Below are positions 31,794 through 40,984 of a stretch of 64,000 nucleotides of DNA, piece after piece. The number at the start of each line of letters is the position of its first letter. The first letter of the stretch is position 1. The stretch spans positions 1 through 64,000 of the forward strand of contig JADKGL010000001.1 in assembly GCA_016722295.1 (NCBI GenBank). Direction: 5' to 3'. The position numbers and the translations under genes are program-made. Below the pieces are notes generated by a model that did no database searches, was not told where the DNA came from, and saw only the letters and a list, made by a program, of their open reading frames with translations. This DNA comes from Saprospiraceae bacterium (lineage in GTDB: Bacteria > Bacteroidota > Bacteroidia > Chitinophagales > Saprospiraceae).

Positions 31794-32876
31794 ATGCTTA
31801 AAGTGGTCATTGAAAAGTATAAAAAAGTAGTTGTACAGATTGCAACACCATTCTCTGTAGGGACTGGATTTTACCTTAAAAAATACAATCTAATTATTAC
31901 AAATGAACATGTGGTGCGCAATAATAGAGAAGTCGTAGTCGAAATTGAAAATATTTCAAGATCGCTTCAGCCAGTTCTATTTATAGATCCCCGATTAGAT
32001 CTTGCATTTATCAAAGCTCCTAATTTAACTGATGCATTAGAAATCGAATTAGGAAATTCCGAAATAATTAGTGAAGGAGATCTTGTCCTTGCTACAGGCC
32101 ATCCATTCGGACTCAAATATACGGCAACACAAGGCATTGTATCCAATACAGCCCATCTGCAAAATGAGATTTATTACATTCAACATGATGCAGCACTAAA
32201 CCCAGGAAATAGTGGCGGCCCATTGATCAATCAAGCTGGTAAAGTGATCGGAGTCAACACTTTTATTATCCAGAATGGTCAAAATATTGGATTTTCTTTG
32301 CCATCGAAATATTTGATAGAGTCATTACGAGATTTTGCAGAAAAAGGCAATCGGCCAGGTGTTCGATGTCTTTCATGTGCTAATATTGTGAATGAGCCAA
32401 ACACAGAACTGCCCTATTGTCCACATTGCGGCGTTAAAATCCAAATGATCTCTGATATTAAGCCCTACGAAGCAACTGGGATCAAACGAGAGATAGAAAG
32501 TCTTTTGACTGCCTTACATTTTGATATCAACTTAACTCGACGGGGCCCATACAATTGGGAAGTCAATCAAGGTTCGGCTAAAATATTGATTAGCTATCAT
32601 GAAGAGTCAGGGCTTATCGCTGGTGATGCTATCCTATCTACTTTACCCAAGGAAAAAATAAAAGAAATTTATATTTACCTCTTGCAACAAAATTACAAGA
32701 TGAGGGGTCTTAGTTTTAGTGTGAGGAATAATGACATCATTCTAAGCACACTATTGTTCGACCAATACTTTCATCAAGAAACGGCTTTTAAAATAATTAA
32801 GAACTTGATTGAAGTTGCTAACGAACAAGATGATATATTGATCCACAAATTTGGGGCTTTAGAGCGCATATATTGA
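31794..32876 (+). CDS. Cytoplasmic HtrA-like serine protease with zinc ribbon and YbjN/CesT-like C-terminus
   Basis: 360 residues. A trypsin-like (S1C/DegP-type) domain at 1-185 has the triad H39 (TNEHVV), D69 (DPRLDLAFI) and S140 (GNSGGPL). It lacks a signal peptide and the PDZ domains usual for HtrA. A four-Cys zinc ribbon follows (C192, C195, C209, C212; CLSC and CPHC). Residues of about 228-355 look like a YbjN/CesT-type chaperone-like fold (NYKMRGLSFSVRNNDIILST). The order protease-ribbon-chaperone-like domain and the close coupling to another YbjN-like protein suggest a cytoplasmic proteolytic device with a regulated or substrate-guiding partner. Function is inference; the catalytic domain is clear. 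Confidence 0.85.
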   Translation: MLKVVIEKYKKVVVQIATPFSVGTGFYLKKYNLIITNEHVVRNNREVVVEIENISRSLQPVLFIDPRLDLAFIKAPNLTDALEIELGNSEIISEGDLVLATGHPFGLKYTATQGIVSNTAHLQNEIYYIQHDAALNPGNSGGPLINQAGKVIGVNTFIIQNGQNIGFSLPSKYLIESLRDFAEKGNRPGVRCLSCANIVNEPNTELPYCPHCGVKIQMISDIKPYEATGIKREIESLLTALHFDINLTRRGPYNWEVNQGSAKILISYHEESGLIAGDAILSTLPKEKIKEIYIYLLQQNYKMRGLSFSVRNNDIILSTLLFDQYFHQETAFKIIKNLIEVANEQDDILIHKFGALERIY

Positions 32877-32978
32877 CAAAATTTATATATAAAAATGAAA
32901 AATATAGACATTTCTAAAAAATTTGGAACGCGATTTGCAAAAGTCGTAGTATATTTAGGCATTCATAAAGTAGTAGGC

Positions 32979-34094
32979 ATGAAACGAATTTTATACATAT
33001 TTATATTCGCTTTACCATTGTTTATGGGAGCACAGGACATACATTTTTCACAATTTTATATGTCCCCATTGAACCTCAACCCAGCAATGACGGGTGTCAT
33101 GAACTGCAAAATGAGGTTTTTAGCAAACTATAGGAATCAATGGGCTCCTATCCTGAAGAGCAAATCCTTTAATACCTTTAATCTTTCTTTTGATCAAAAA
33201 ATTCCTGTTGGGAGATATGATTACTTCGGATTTGGAGGTACATTTTGGGGTGACAAAGCTGGATCTTTAGATTTTTCTACTTTACAATTCAAACTTTCAG
33301 GAGCATATAGCAAAAGAATGGCTGGTTCGAGAACTTCCGCCCATTACTTAGTTTTTGGCGCTGAGGGAGGAATCAACCAAAGAAGTATCAATTTTCACAA
33401 TGCCTTATTCGGAGATCAAATTGATGCAGGTGTAGGTCCTTCTGGCAGAACAACTGTAGAAAACACAAAATACAGCATCGATCCAGGATTTTTATTCGCC
33501 GATGTAGCTATTGGTATCTTGTGGTTTTCCGTTTTAGATAAAGAAAATAACTACTATATCGGGGGATCATTTTCACATTTGAATGAGCCTTTACAAAACC
33601 ATTATTCACCTTCCAATCCAAATTTCACTGCGTCTCCTTTGTATTCAAAATTAACAGTACATGGAGGTGGTATTTTTGCCATTAATAAAAGAACTGCCAT
33701 CGTTCCAGGTATTGTAACATTCATTCAAGGGCCACATTTTCAAGTCAATGGAGGAACGAGTTTTCGATTTGATATGAGTAAATCAAGATATGACAAACAA
33801 TCATTCCAAGCTGGATTGTGGACAAGAATTAGTAATAAATTAAATTCAGGTATACATAGCGATGCAGTAATATTATCTACAAGATTCGATTACAACAAAT
33901 TTGGAATCGGTTTGAGCTACGATGTCAACGTTTCTGGATTGCGTAAAGCATCACCTGCAAATAACTCTTTTGAATTTTCATTCATCTACAATATTTGTGG
34001 ACCTGAAAAAAGAGGTATTTATTGTCCTAATTTTAAAAAATTATATCAAGTGATAGTCAAAGCAGCATTAATTGCTGCTTTTTTTTTGCAATAG
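32979..34094 (+). CDS. PorP/SprF-family T9SS outer-membrane protein
   Basis: Start ATG 32979 gives the signal peptide MKRILYIFIFALPLFMGAQ; the ATG at 32895 adds a non-signal extension and is rejected. It begins DIHFSQFYMSPLNLNPAMTG, the hallmark of PorP/SprF. An outer-membrane barrel follows to FEFSFIYNICGPEKRG. Members take part in type IX secretion and gliding (attachment of SprB-like adhesins). As read, the frame runs to 34094 through the terminator hairpin at 34059-34087. Adding one T to the run 34031-34034 gives the usual ending CPNF and a stop at 34036, the likely true end. It lies about 100 bp after the protease gene, on the same strand. Confidence 0.9.
   Translation: MKRILYIFIFALPLFMGAQDIHFSQFYMSPLNLNPAMTGVMNCKMRFLANYRNQWAPILKSKSFNTFNLSFDQKIPVGRYDYFGFGGTFWGDKAGSLDFSTLQFKLSGAYSKRMAGSRTSAHYLVFGAEGGINQRSINFHNALFGDQIDAGVGPSGRTTVENTKYSIDPGFLFADVAIGILWFSVLDKENNYYIGGSFSHLNEPLQNHYSPSNPNFTASPLYSKLTVHGGGIFAINKRTAIVPGIVTFIQGPHFQVNGGTSFRFDMSKSRYDKQSFQAGLWTRISNKLNSGIHSDAVILSTRFDYNKFGIGLSYDVNVSGLRKASPANNSFEFSFIYNICGPEKRGIYCPNFKKLYQVIVKAALIAAFFLQ
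34059..34087 (+). terminator. Rho-independent terminator after porP/sprF
   Basis: A 9-bp stem AAAGCAGCA (34059-34067) / TGCTGCTTT (34073-34081), with loop TTAAT, is followed by six more T. It lies inside the as-read C-terminus of the upstream gene, which argues that the frame is shifted there. Confidence 0.8.
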
Positions 34095-34128
34095 AAATAA
34101 TCAATCTTTACCTGCACAATTTAAGCTT

Positions 34129-34632
34129 ATGCCTAATCAAATCTGGATCGTACGTCATGCTAAGTCATCTTGGGCCGACGCCAATATGAGAGATCATGAT
34201 AGACCATTAAATGAACGAGGAAATCACGACGCGCCTCGAATGGCGGATTTAATTTTAAATCAAATTCAGGACAATCTTCTTCTTTTTTCAAGTACAGCTT
34301 TACGAGCTAAAACCACATGTGAAATATTCGCAAATACCTTTAAAACAAAAAATCCAGCAATTCGGCTTTCAGAAAAATTATATCACGCTTCCGAATTTGA
34401 TATATTGTCACATATCAATGAACTAGAAGAATGCGTTACAGATGTTATGATATTTGCACATAATCCTGGCATATCCTATTTTGCAAATAGAATCAGCAAT
34501 GCTCTACTAATGGAAGTGCCCACCTGCGGAATTATCAAGTGTAACGTAAAGCAAACAAAAAAATGGGAAGAAATAGACTTTGATCAAATTGAAATTGAAT
34601 CTCATTATTTTCCAAAATCTGAAATATACTAA
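34129..34632 (+). CDS. SixA-type histidine phosphatase
   Basis: 167 residues from ATG 34129 (MPNQIWIVRHAKSSWAD); the frame's earlier ATG at 34072 lies in the terminator. It carries the RHA(G)-type catalytic motif, RPLNERGNHDA, the second His region MIFAHNPGISYFA, and STALRAKTT. SixA-like enzymes dephosphorylate phospho-His, for example on HPt domains. It is followed directly (no gap) by the lipoprotein gene. Confidence 0.85.
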   Translation: MPNQIWIVRHAKSSWADANMRDHDRPLNERGNHDAPRMADLILNQIQDNLLLFSSTALRAKTTCEIFANTFKTKNPAIRLSEKLYHASEFDILSHINELEECVTDVMIFAHNPGISYFANRISNALLMEVPTCGIIKCNVKQTKKWEEIDFDQIEIESHYFPKSEIY

Positions 34633-34968
34633 ATGCGACTCACTATTTCTTTAATACTCTTTGTCCTGATCACTTCTTGCAATCAAAACAACACTTCTTC
34701 GATTTCAAACGTACTCTCTAAAGAAGATTTTATCGAAATCATGGCGCAATCAGATCTCTTTGATATCCGATTCAAAGATCTTAATGGCTATCTAAAGGAT
34801 AGTATGCTCATGGAATCCAAAAATGAATTGTACAAGAAATATAACATAAACGATAGCTTAATTTCCATAGCTATATCACATTATGCGAAATCAAATCAAG
34901 CTGATGCTATCTCTGAAGAAATTAAAAAACGCACGATTGAAATTTTGGACGGACGTATGACAAAATAA
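34633..34968 (+). CDS. Small lipoprotein, DUF4296-like
   Basis: 111 residues. The N-terminus MRLTISLILFVLITSC is a lipoprotein signal with Cys16 as the lipidation site. The rest is helical (SKEDFIEIMAQSDLFDIRF..., ...ISIAISHYAKSNQADAISEEIKKRTIEIL), in the style of the DUF4296 lipoproteins of Bacteroidota. It starts at the base after the SixA stop, so co-translation is likely. Function unknown. Confidence 0.75.
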   Translation: MRLTISLILFVLITSCNQNNTSSISNVLSKEDFIEIMAQSDLFDIRFKDLNGYLKDSMLMESKNELYKKYNINDSLISIAISHYAKSNQADAISEEIKKRTIEILDGRMTK

Positions 34969-35180
34969 AATATTTTAATTAATATGGTGAATATAAATGA
35001 ATTTTATACGAAATCAACAAATGCAGACATTACAAAGTTAAATATGAGAATTAATGTCTATCTGATAAAAAAACAGACTAAATTTGGAATAATAAGATGA
35101 CAACTATAGATATTAGGATATTTACAATTTAACTATTTGATCGGAAGTAAATTACTGAATTATCTGACTAAGCAAAACTA

Positions 35181-36719
35181 TCAATTAGCCTTTTGCTCAT
35201 ATATTTTCAATTGCAATAATTTCTGCTCTTCATCCATTTGCACTTTTGGAATCCAATCAAGTGTATAGGGAGGATATGCATAATAATGCACTCCTGCAAA
35301 AATCAATTTGTCATCTAAAAAAGTGGGCAGTGATTCCCAATGAGGATTTATATGATCAGGGATTGCAAAATTTACAAAAAGCAAATGCTGATTGGAATTT
35401 GATGTAAAGCTATTTGGAGGCACTGTAAAACAATATGTGGCTTTAAATTCATTAGTTCTATTCAGGCAATTTTCCTCCAACACATTATATACAAATCCTA
35501 TACTCTTCTCTGATGCTGAATACTCATGTAGTAGATCTCTTGGATAATAAATTTGATTCAGCTCAAACACTTGACTCACCAACTTTAACAAGATCAAAAC
35601 ACCTATACTATACTGAAGCCAAATCTTCATCCTAGTTTGCGCATATTTAAAATACACCAAACAAGAAAAAACAACAAAAAATGGTGAAAACATTTTAATC
35701 ATTCTACCATAAAGCATTTTTTGATTGCTCCAATTCCCTACGATTATATAAACAAATAATGCTAGTAAAATAGAAATTGCAACTACTGACAAATCATCAT
35801 GCGATTCACTCTTAAAATTTTTAAATAACACAATTACAATACCTAGAATTGCTGAACTCAATACCAATATTCCTATATATCCATCTTGAATAAAATAATA
35901 CCGAACCACACTTTCTAGAATTCCTACAAAAGGCAAGGAGAGTTCATACAAATAATTATTAGCTGCTTGACTAATGTCTTCTGCAAAAGGAATTCCAAGT
36001 AAATAACACGCGAAAGAGATAAGCACAACGGGAAGCGATAACCCCATTACCAATTCAAGTAAACATCTCACTCTCGAGACACAATTATTTTGCACAATAA
36101 AATAATTTATGCTCAATAAAATTGCCATTATTGAAATAGGCCAATAACCGGGATACATTAATGTAATTACTGTAATTCCAATTCCAACGATCCTACTATT
36201 CAAATTTCTTAGAAAATTAAATAAAATAAACCAGAAAAGCAATACGCAATCATAAGGAACTAAATGTCTTAAAAATAAATTTGAATCCAGAAAGGCAGCA
36301 AATAAACCTGTAAATAATAATGCATCTATATGACCAACTCCAACCCATTGTTTCAATACTTTATAAAAAAAGTAGAGCAATACAAGACTTAATAAAACAT
36401 TCCAAAATTGAACAACATAAAGAGATTGAACAGATCTTGGATCTATATCAAACATCCCCTGAATGACAGCTTGAATAATGTATTGGGGTAAATGAAGTAA
36501 TGGCAATAATGGTCTGCCATTCAATTCAAAAAAATCAGATATTCCTTCGTTAAAATTACCTTGAGCGATCTCATAACTACCTTTGAATCCATGCCAATAT
36601 CTAGATTCATCCGGAGTTGAGGCTGCTCCTCTACCTATGATTAAAATTCTTATAATTCCAATAAAAAATAAAAATCCAAGCAAACTGATTCGATCTACTT
36701 TGAATTTTATATTTCTCAT
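35181..36719 (-). CDS. Multi-pass membrane protein, glycosyltransferase-39-like
   Basis: 512 residues with about ten to twelve hydrophobic helices. The first loop after helix 1 holds STPDESRYWHGFKGSYEIAQGN, where acidic residues after the first helix are typical of GT-C fold mannosyl/arabinosyl transferases (PMT/ArnT relatives). The C-terminal part is a soluble domain ending KLLQLKIYEQKAN. It would transfer a lipid-linked sugar on the outer face of the inner membrane; donor and acceptor are unknown. It is a lone gene downstream of the terminator of the T9SS gene. Confidence 0.65.
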   Translation of the reverse strand: MRNIKFKVDRISLLGFLFFIGIIRILIIGRGAASTPDESRYWHGFKGSYEIAQGNFNEGISDFFELNGRPLLPLLHLPQYIIQAVIQGMFDIDPRSVQSLYVVQFWNVLLSLVLLYFFYKVLKQWVGVGHIDALLFTGLFAAFLDSNLFLRHLVPYDCVLLFWFILFNFLRNLNSRIVGIGITVITLMYPGYWPISIMAILLSINYFIVQNNCVSRVRCLLELVMGLSLPVVLISFACYLLGIPFAEDISQAANNYLYELSLPFVGILESVVRYYFIQDGYIGILVLSSAILGIVIVLFKNFKSESHDDLSVVAISILLALFVYIIVGNWSNQKMLYGRMIKMFSPFFVVFSCLVYFKYAQTRMKIWLQYSIGVLILLKLVSQVFELNQIYYPRDLLHEYSASEKSIGFVYNVLEENCLNRTNEFKATYCFTVPPNSFTSNSNQHLLFVNFAIPDHINPHWESLPTFLDDKLIFAGVHYYAYPPYTLDWIPKVQMDEEQKLLQLKIYEQKAN

Positions 36720-36749
36720 TTTATTTCAAAATTTATTTCAAGAAAATAA

Positions 36750-36782
36750 AAAAGGCGAATTTTAAACTAAAATTCGCCTTTT
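36750..36782 (-). terminator. Strong hairpin terminator after the 36811-38691 gene
   Basis: A perfect 15-bp stem (36750-36764 / 36768-36782; arm AAAAGGCGAATTTTA) with a 3-nt loop. On the minus strand it ends in CGCCTTTTTT, as expected for termination of the T9SS gene just upstream. Confidence 0.8.
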
Positions 36783-36810
36783 AAGCTTTTCATTATTTTT
36801 AATCGAAGAA

Positions 36811-38691
36811 TTATGACTTCATAAAAGATAAAGTCTTAGTCCCTTGTGAAGTAGATACTCTTACATAATAGATTCCTGCTGTCAAATAATTTACATTGAT
36901 TTTCTCAGTTTGAGCTGTAACATTTTTTAAAGATTTGAAATCTAATACTTTTCCATCTTGATTGAATATCGTGATATTTGCATTTGTTTTAAGATCAAAT
37001 TTCAAACTAAATTTCAATTCTTCATTAACTGGATTACTAAGTAATTGAATCACATTTTGACTCAATGGCTTCTCATCAATTTTTGTATTGATGGCAATAT
37101 TTAATCGCAGAACAGGAGCTTCTGATCCATCCCAAAAATCCCAAGTTCCTAAATTGTCTATCACTGGTGTTTGTCTGATTTTAAATGGATAATTTACACC
37201 ATTGCTCACGCCATGAAATTTCCAAGTATCTGGATTATTGCGATTTGCTTCTTCTGGATGCTTTGCTAATACTATATATCTTGTACCTTGTTCAAGTCTC
37301 ACATTAGGGGTATTGTTTTGTTTGTCAGTAAGTGGTACTTTTATTAAATCGTAGTTTGACTGATTTGCGCCTACAAAGTCCACTGCTGATAGTTGAAATA
37401 CTGATGTTGAATTCTCAGCATTCGTTTTATCAAAATTGCTAAAATCTCTTGCAACAGATGCATTCACTTTCAACAAATATAATTGAACATTATAATTTGC
37501 CAATGAAGAAGCAGGATTTGAAGCTAATGCAATATCAGCAGAAGTTGCAATGAATCGATCATTTGCATTCCAACAATCTGAAGTCTCATACAAAGCACCA
37601 ACTGAATATGATAATCCTGCATTCGCTCTGATACCTGAAGTAGCTCCATCTTCTAGAGCGAATTCAAAACCACTTATTTCAAATGAATCTATTGCAACAT
37701 TATTACCTGCATAATAATCTTGATTTGAAGAGCTTAAACTATAAGCTACATAATACTTTCCTATGTTCAATTTATTTGGCAAATAGAACTTCGCAACTTC
37801 AATCAATTTGTTGTCATCATTGCTTGCTAGATTGGATAGAATGGCTACATCGCTAAAGAGACTTACCAATTTCTCATCAAATAATTCTACTTTCAACTCT
37901 GTATTTGCTTGATCCTTTGCCCCAAGATTGCTAACTACAGCTCCAAATCGCATCGTATCATTACAAATCTGAGATATTGGCTGACGATACGCTCTCGCAG
38001 GATATCTTGTTGATTCAATACTTAAATCAAAATCAGGTAAACTAATTAAACTCACATCATCGATCAACCAAAAATAGTAATCTCCGTCAAAAACAAAACG
38101 AATCTTTACACTATCATGATTAGCAGCTATCCCGCTTAAATCGATCAATTGTACATCATCATTTGAGGTAATGTCTTCTATTGGAAAACCTTCCTTCACT
38201 TTCTGGCCGTTTATCCAAGATACTCCCCCATCTGTAGAAACATCTACAAAACATTGCGCCTCATAATTTCTAAAATACTGATTAAACTTCAAAACAACTG
38301 ATCCAAAAGTTGAACAATCAATCATTGGACTAACCAAAGCACCCGTATGTGGACCAGGAGCTACACCACCTCTTTCATTTAAATCATTTCCACCATTGTC
38401 AAGAAAATCTGAATTGAATATCATAGCACCAGTGCTCCCTGTTGGAGACGCTATTCCTGGCCCTGACCAATATGCGCCATTTTTTCCATCTCCAGTCGAA
38501 GACCAATTCCAAATTGCATTTTTACTAGAATCAATTGTAGATGAATTAATACCTTCTGTAGTCCATCCACCTATACCATTCGAAAATGTCGAATTTGGAT
38601 CATTGGGTCCACCCCAAAGTGTAGTCTGACCATTCATCACATTTACAATGCAACTGACCAAAACAAGAAATGAGTAATGTCTAAAATTCAT
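36811..38691 (-). CDS. Secreted protein with T9SS type A sorting domain
   Basis: 626 residues. The signal peptide MNFRHYSFLVLVSCIVNVMNGQ precedes WGGPNDPNSTFSNGIGGWTTEG and a jelly-roll region resembling MAM/CUB-type domains (about 100-220: LVSPMIDCSTFGSVVLKFNQ...WLIDDVSLISLPDFDL). Ig-like segments follow, and the C-terminal sorting domain is VIQLLSNPVNEELKFSL...IFNQDGKVLDF...GIYYVRVSTSQGTKTLSFMKS. It is exported by the T9SS to the surface or medium. No catalytic motif recognised. It has its own promoter and terminator. Confidence 0.85.
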   Translation of the reverse strand: MNFRHYSFLVLVSCIVNVMNGQTTLWGGPNDPNSTFSNGIGGWTTEGINSSTIDSSKNAIWNWSSTGDGKNGAYWSGPGIASPTGSTGAMIFNSDFLDNGGNDLNERGGVAPGPHTGALVSPMIDCSTFGSVVLKFNQYFRNYEAQCFVDVSTDGGVSWINGQKVKEGFPIEDITSNDDVQLIDLSGIAANHDSVKIRFVFDGDYYFWLIDDVSLISLPDFDLSIESTRYPARAYRQPISQICNDTMRFGAVVSNLGAKDQANTELKVELFDEKLVSLFSDVAILSNLASNDDNKLIEVAKFYLPNKLNIGKYYVAYSLSSSNQDYYAGNNVAIDSFEISGFEFALEDGATSGIRANAGLSYSVGALYETSDCWNANDRFIATSADIALASNPASSLANYNVQLYLLKVNASVARDFSNFDKTNAENSTSVFQLSAVDFVGANQSNYDLIKVPLTDKQNNTPNVRLEQGTRYIVLAKHPEEANRNNPDTWKFHGVSNGVNYPFKIRQTPVIDNLGTWDFWDGSEAPVLRLNIAINTKIDEKPLSQNVIQLLSNPVNEELKFSLKFDLKTNANITIFNQDGKVLDFKSLKNVTAQTEKINVNYLTAGIYYVRVSTSQGTKTLSFMKS

Positions 38692-38734
38692 ATTATGATA
38701 ATTTTTACTATAATAATTTCGATATAATTGATGA

Positions 38735-38765
38735 CAAAGATAATAAAACTATAATTGCACACCAA
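38735..38765 (-). promoter_or_regulatory. Promoter of the 36811-38691 T9SS gene
   Basis: On the minus strand TTG (38763-38765), 20 bp, then TATCTTTG (38735-38742), 43 bp before the start codon. Good match to the Bacteroidota consensus. Confidence 0.65.
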
Positions 38766-38783
38766 TATTTGTTTTAAAATGGA

Positions 38784-39767
38784 CTAATTTAGATCTTTTA
38801 CTATTGCTTCCCATGTGATTGTAGATACACCAGGAGATTCGCATACAATACCACCGGCTAAATTGCACAAATCTGCCATAACCGCATGTGATACATTGAG
38901 AGCCGTGCAAATTGCTGCCACACTGATCACGGTGTCTCCTGCACCACTGACATCCTTAACAAGCCGCTCCTTCGTTGGGACAATTTTGGACTCAAGTTCA
39001 TTTCCAATAATTAAGCCCTCCGAAGCTAAGGTGATCATCAAATTCTTACAATTCAATTTCAGCAACAATTCGTCAAAAATAACTTGAATATTAACTTTTT
39101 TATGACTTGGGATTTGCAAAGCTGCTTTTGCTTCTTTGAGATTTGGCTTAAACAAACTTACATTTTTATAGTCAAAAAAATGATCCTTCTTAGGATCCAC
39201 ACAAACTGGAATTTGATTGAGATTGGCTAAGGAAATAATCTGATGTATCAGATCTTCTTGAAAAATTCCTTTATTATAATCTTGCAAAATCACCGTTGAA
39301 ATCCCTTTTTTTATAGCTTGTGAAAATGAATTTAAAATAAATGATTCGGCTTCACTTGATATAGGATGAGTATCTTCTTGATCAAGTCGAAGCAACTGAT
39401 GATGATCTGCTAAAAACCTTGATTTAAGTGTAGTCGCGCGATCTTCTTCTTGATAGAAGTGAGTCACAATGCCTATCTCATTCATTTGGCGCTTAGCAAT
39501 AGTTGCATAGTCATCTTTTCCAATCACTGATATCATTTCAACTTGACAATTCAGTTTCTTCAAATTCAAAGCAACATTTGAAGCCCCGCCTGGCCGATCC
39601 ACAGTTTTTCTCCAATCCAAAACTGGTACAGGCGCTTCTGGAGATATCCTCGTCACGACACCATGATAATACCTATCTATCATGATATCGCCAATGACGA
39701 TGACTCTGAGATCGGTAGCTTGCTCTTGAATTTGAAGAATTTGCTCTTTCAGCATATAGGTATCCAT
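38784..39767 (-). CDS. rfaE1: D-glycero-beta-D-manno-heptose-7-phosphate kinase
   Basis: 327 residues of the PfkB/ribokinase fold matching the kinase half of HldE (RfaE domain I). Signatures: VIGDIMIDRYYHGVVTRISPEAPVPVLDWRK cut by a conserved PGGASNVALNLKKL, VCVDPKK and the ATP/catalytic VSGAGDT. It phosphorylates heptose-7-phosphate at position 1 in ADP-heptose synthesis for the LPS inner core. It overlaps the 3' end of waaA by 19 bp, consistent with one LPS operon. The nucleotidyltransferase half (RfaE2) is not fused here. Confidence 0.85.
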   Translation of the reverse strand: MDTYMLKEQILQIQEQATDLRVIVIGDIMIDRYYHGVVTRISPEAPVPVLDWRKTVDRPGGASNVALNLKKLNCQVEMISVIGKDDYATIAKRQMNEIGIVTHFYQEEDRATTLKSRFLADHHQLLRLDQEDTHPISSEAESFILNSFSQAIKKGISTVILQDYNKGIFQEDLIHQIISLANLNQIPVCVDPKKDHFFDYKNVSLFKPNLKEAKAALQIPSHKKVNIQVIFDELLLKLNCKNLMITLASEGLIIGNELESKIVPTKERLVKDVSGAGDTVISVAAICTALNVSHAVMADLCNLAGGIVCESPGVSTITWEAIVKDLN

Positions 39768-40984
39768 TTTTTGGCTTGCAAATATTGAAATATTTTTTCA
39801 CTTGCATCTCGATTTTGATCTAAATATTCTTGGATAGACTGTTTATACCTTTTTAGTTCACTATCTGTCATTTTAGTTGCTATGGCTACTAACTCACCTA
39901 CTTCATTGATTTCAAAACCATAAGCAAATTCAATTGCAATTTCAGCCTCTTTAAATTTATGAAATTTAGGTCCAAAAGCAACTGGCTTACAATATGCTAA
40001 TGGTTCCAAAATATTATGAATGCCCTGTCCAAAACCTCCACCAATATATACAAAATCTGCAAACCGGTACAATCGAGACAACAATCCTATCTGATCTATA
40101 AGTAATACTTGCTTATCCATATTCTCATATGAAGAATAACGAGAAGTTTTGTCATAAAAAATTGATTCGATGGACTTCAAAATTTGCGCTTCTATCTTAT
40201 GTGGCGCTATAATAATCTTCCATCCCTCATGAATAAAATTATGCAAATCCAAAGTAATAACATTCAAATCAGACTCCCATAAGCTACCAATGACAAGTAC
40301 TTTTCGATTGGAAATAAAATGCAAAATAATATCATCCGAAAATTCTTGACTTGCAATCTCAATCACTCTGTCCAACCTTGTATCTCCAACAAGCTCAATA
40401 TTCCTAAATTCTCTTTGTTCAAGCAATTTAAAACTAGTTTTATCCTGCAAAAAAATTTTATCGACTCGAGCAAGCAATCGAAGTAATTGACTTGCTATCG
40501 GATTCAATAAATAAGAATCCTTGCGCATTACTGTTGATATAAAAACGAGTGGTATCTTTCTGTCTATTATTTCCTTAATCGTATGAAACCAAAATTCGTA
40601 CTTGATAAAAATTACAAGACTTGGTTTAAACAGCTCAAGCATTCTTTTTACATCCGACTTATTGTCTGAAAGAAAATAAGTTACGATATCTGCATTGGAA
40701 TAATTTTTTTGAATGTCATAACCTGAAGGAGAAAAAAAAGTTAGAACAATTTTTTGGTTCGGAAATTTACTTTTTATTTTTTCAATTAATGGTCTACCCT
40801 GTTCAAACTCTCCTAAACTAGCAGCATGAATCCATACTGAATTTTTTAGTGCGCTAAATTCACTTATTTTTTGATCAAAAACCGCCCTTCCATTGACCCA
40901 CTTTTTTGCATCTTTTCGAAAAAAAGCAGCAATTCTAATTAAAGTAAAATAACAATTGATGAAAACATTGTATACAAATAGCAT
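39749..40984 (-). CDS. waaA: 3-deoxy-D-manno-octulosonic-acid transferase
   Basis: 411 residues, GT30 family. A single N-terminal hydrophobic helix (VFINCYFTLIRIAAFF) anchors it to the inner membrane. The acceptor-side signature is SVWIHAASLGEFEQGRPLIEKIK; the donor-side region includes VYIGGGFGQGIHNILEPLAYCKPVAFGP. It adds Kdo to lipid A. The start at 40984 overlaps the stop of the upstream gene (TAATG), and the heptose-7-P kinase overlaps its end, so three genes form one tight operon. Confidence 0.92.
   Translation of the reverse strand: MLFVYNVFINCYFTLIRIAAFFRKDAKKWVNGRAVFDQKISEFSALKNSVWIHAASLGEFEQGRPLIEKIKSKFPNQKIVLTFFSPSGYDIQKNYSNADIVTYFLSDNKSDVKRMLELFKPSLVIFIKYEFWFHTIKEIIDRKIPLVFISTVMRKDSYLLNPIASQLLRLLARVDKIFLQDKTSFKLLEQREFRNIELVGDTRLDRVIEIASQEFSDDIILHFISNRKVLVIGSLWESDLNVITLDLHNFIHEGWKIIIAPHKIEAQILKSIESIFYDKTSRYSSYENMDKQVLLIDQIGLLSRLYRFADFVYIGGGFGQGIHNILEPLAYCKPVAFGPKFHKFKEAEIAIEFAYGFEINEVGELVAIATKMTDSELKRYKQSIQEYLDQNRDASEKIFQYLQAKKWIPIC

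Noticed and set aside
32895..32978. N-terminal extension of PorP
   Set aside because: It places a non-hydrophobic stretch before a standard signal peptide; the ATG at 32979 gives the usual PorP start.
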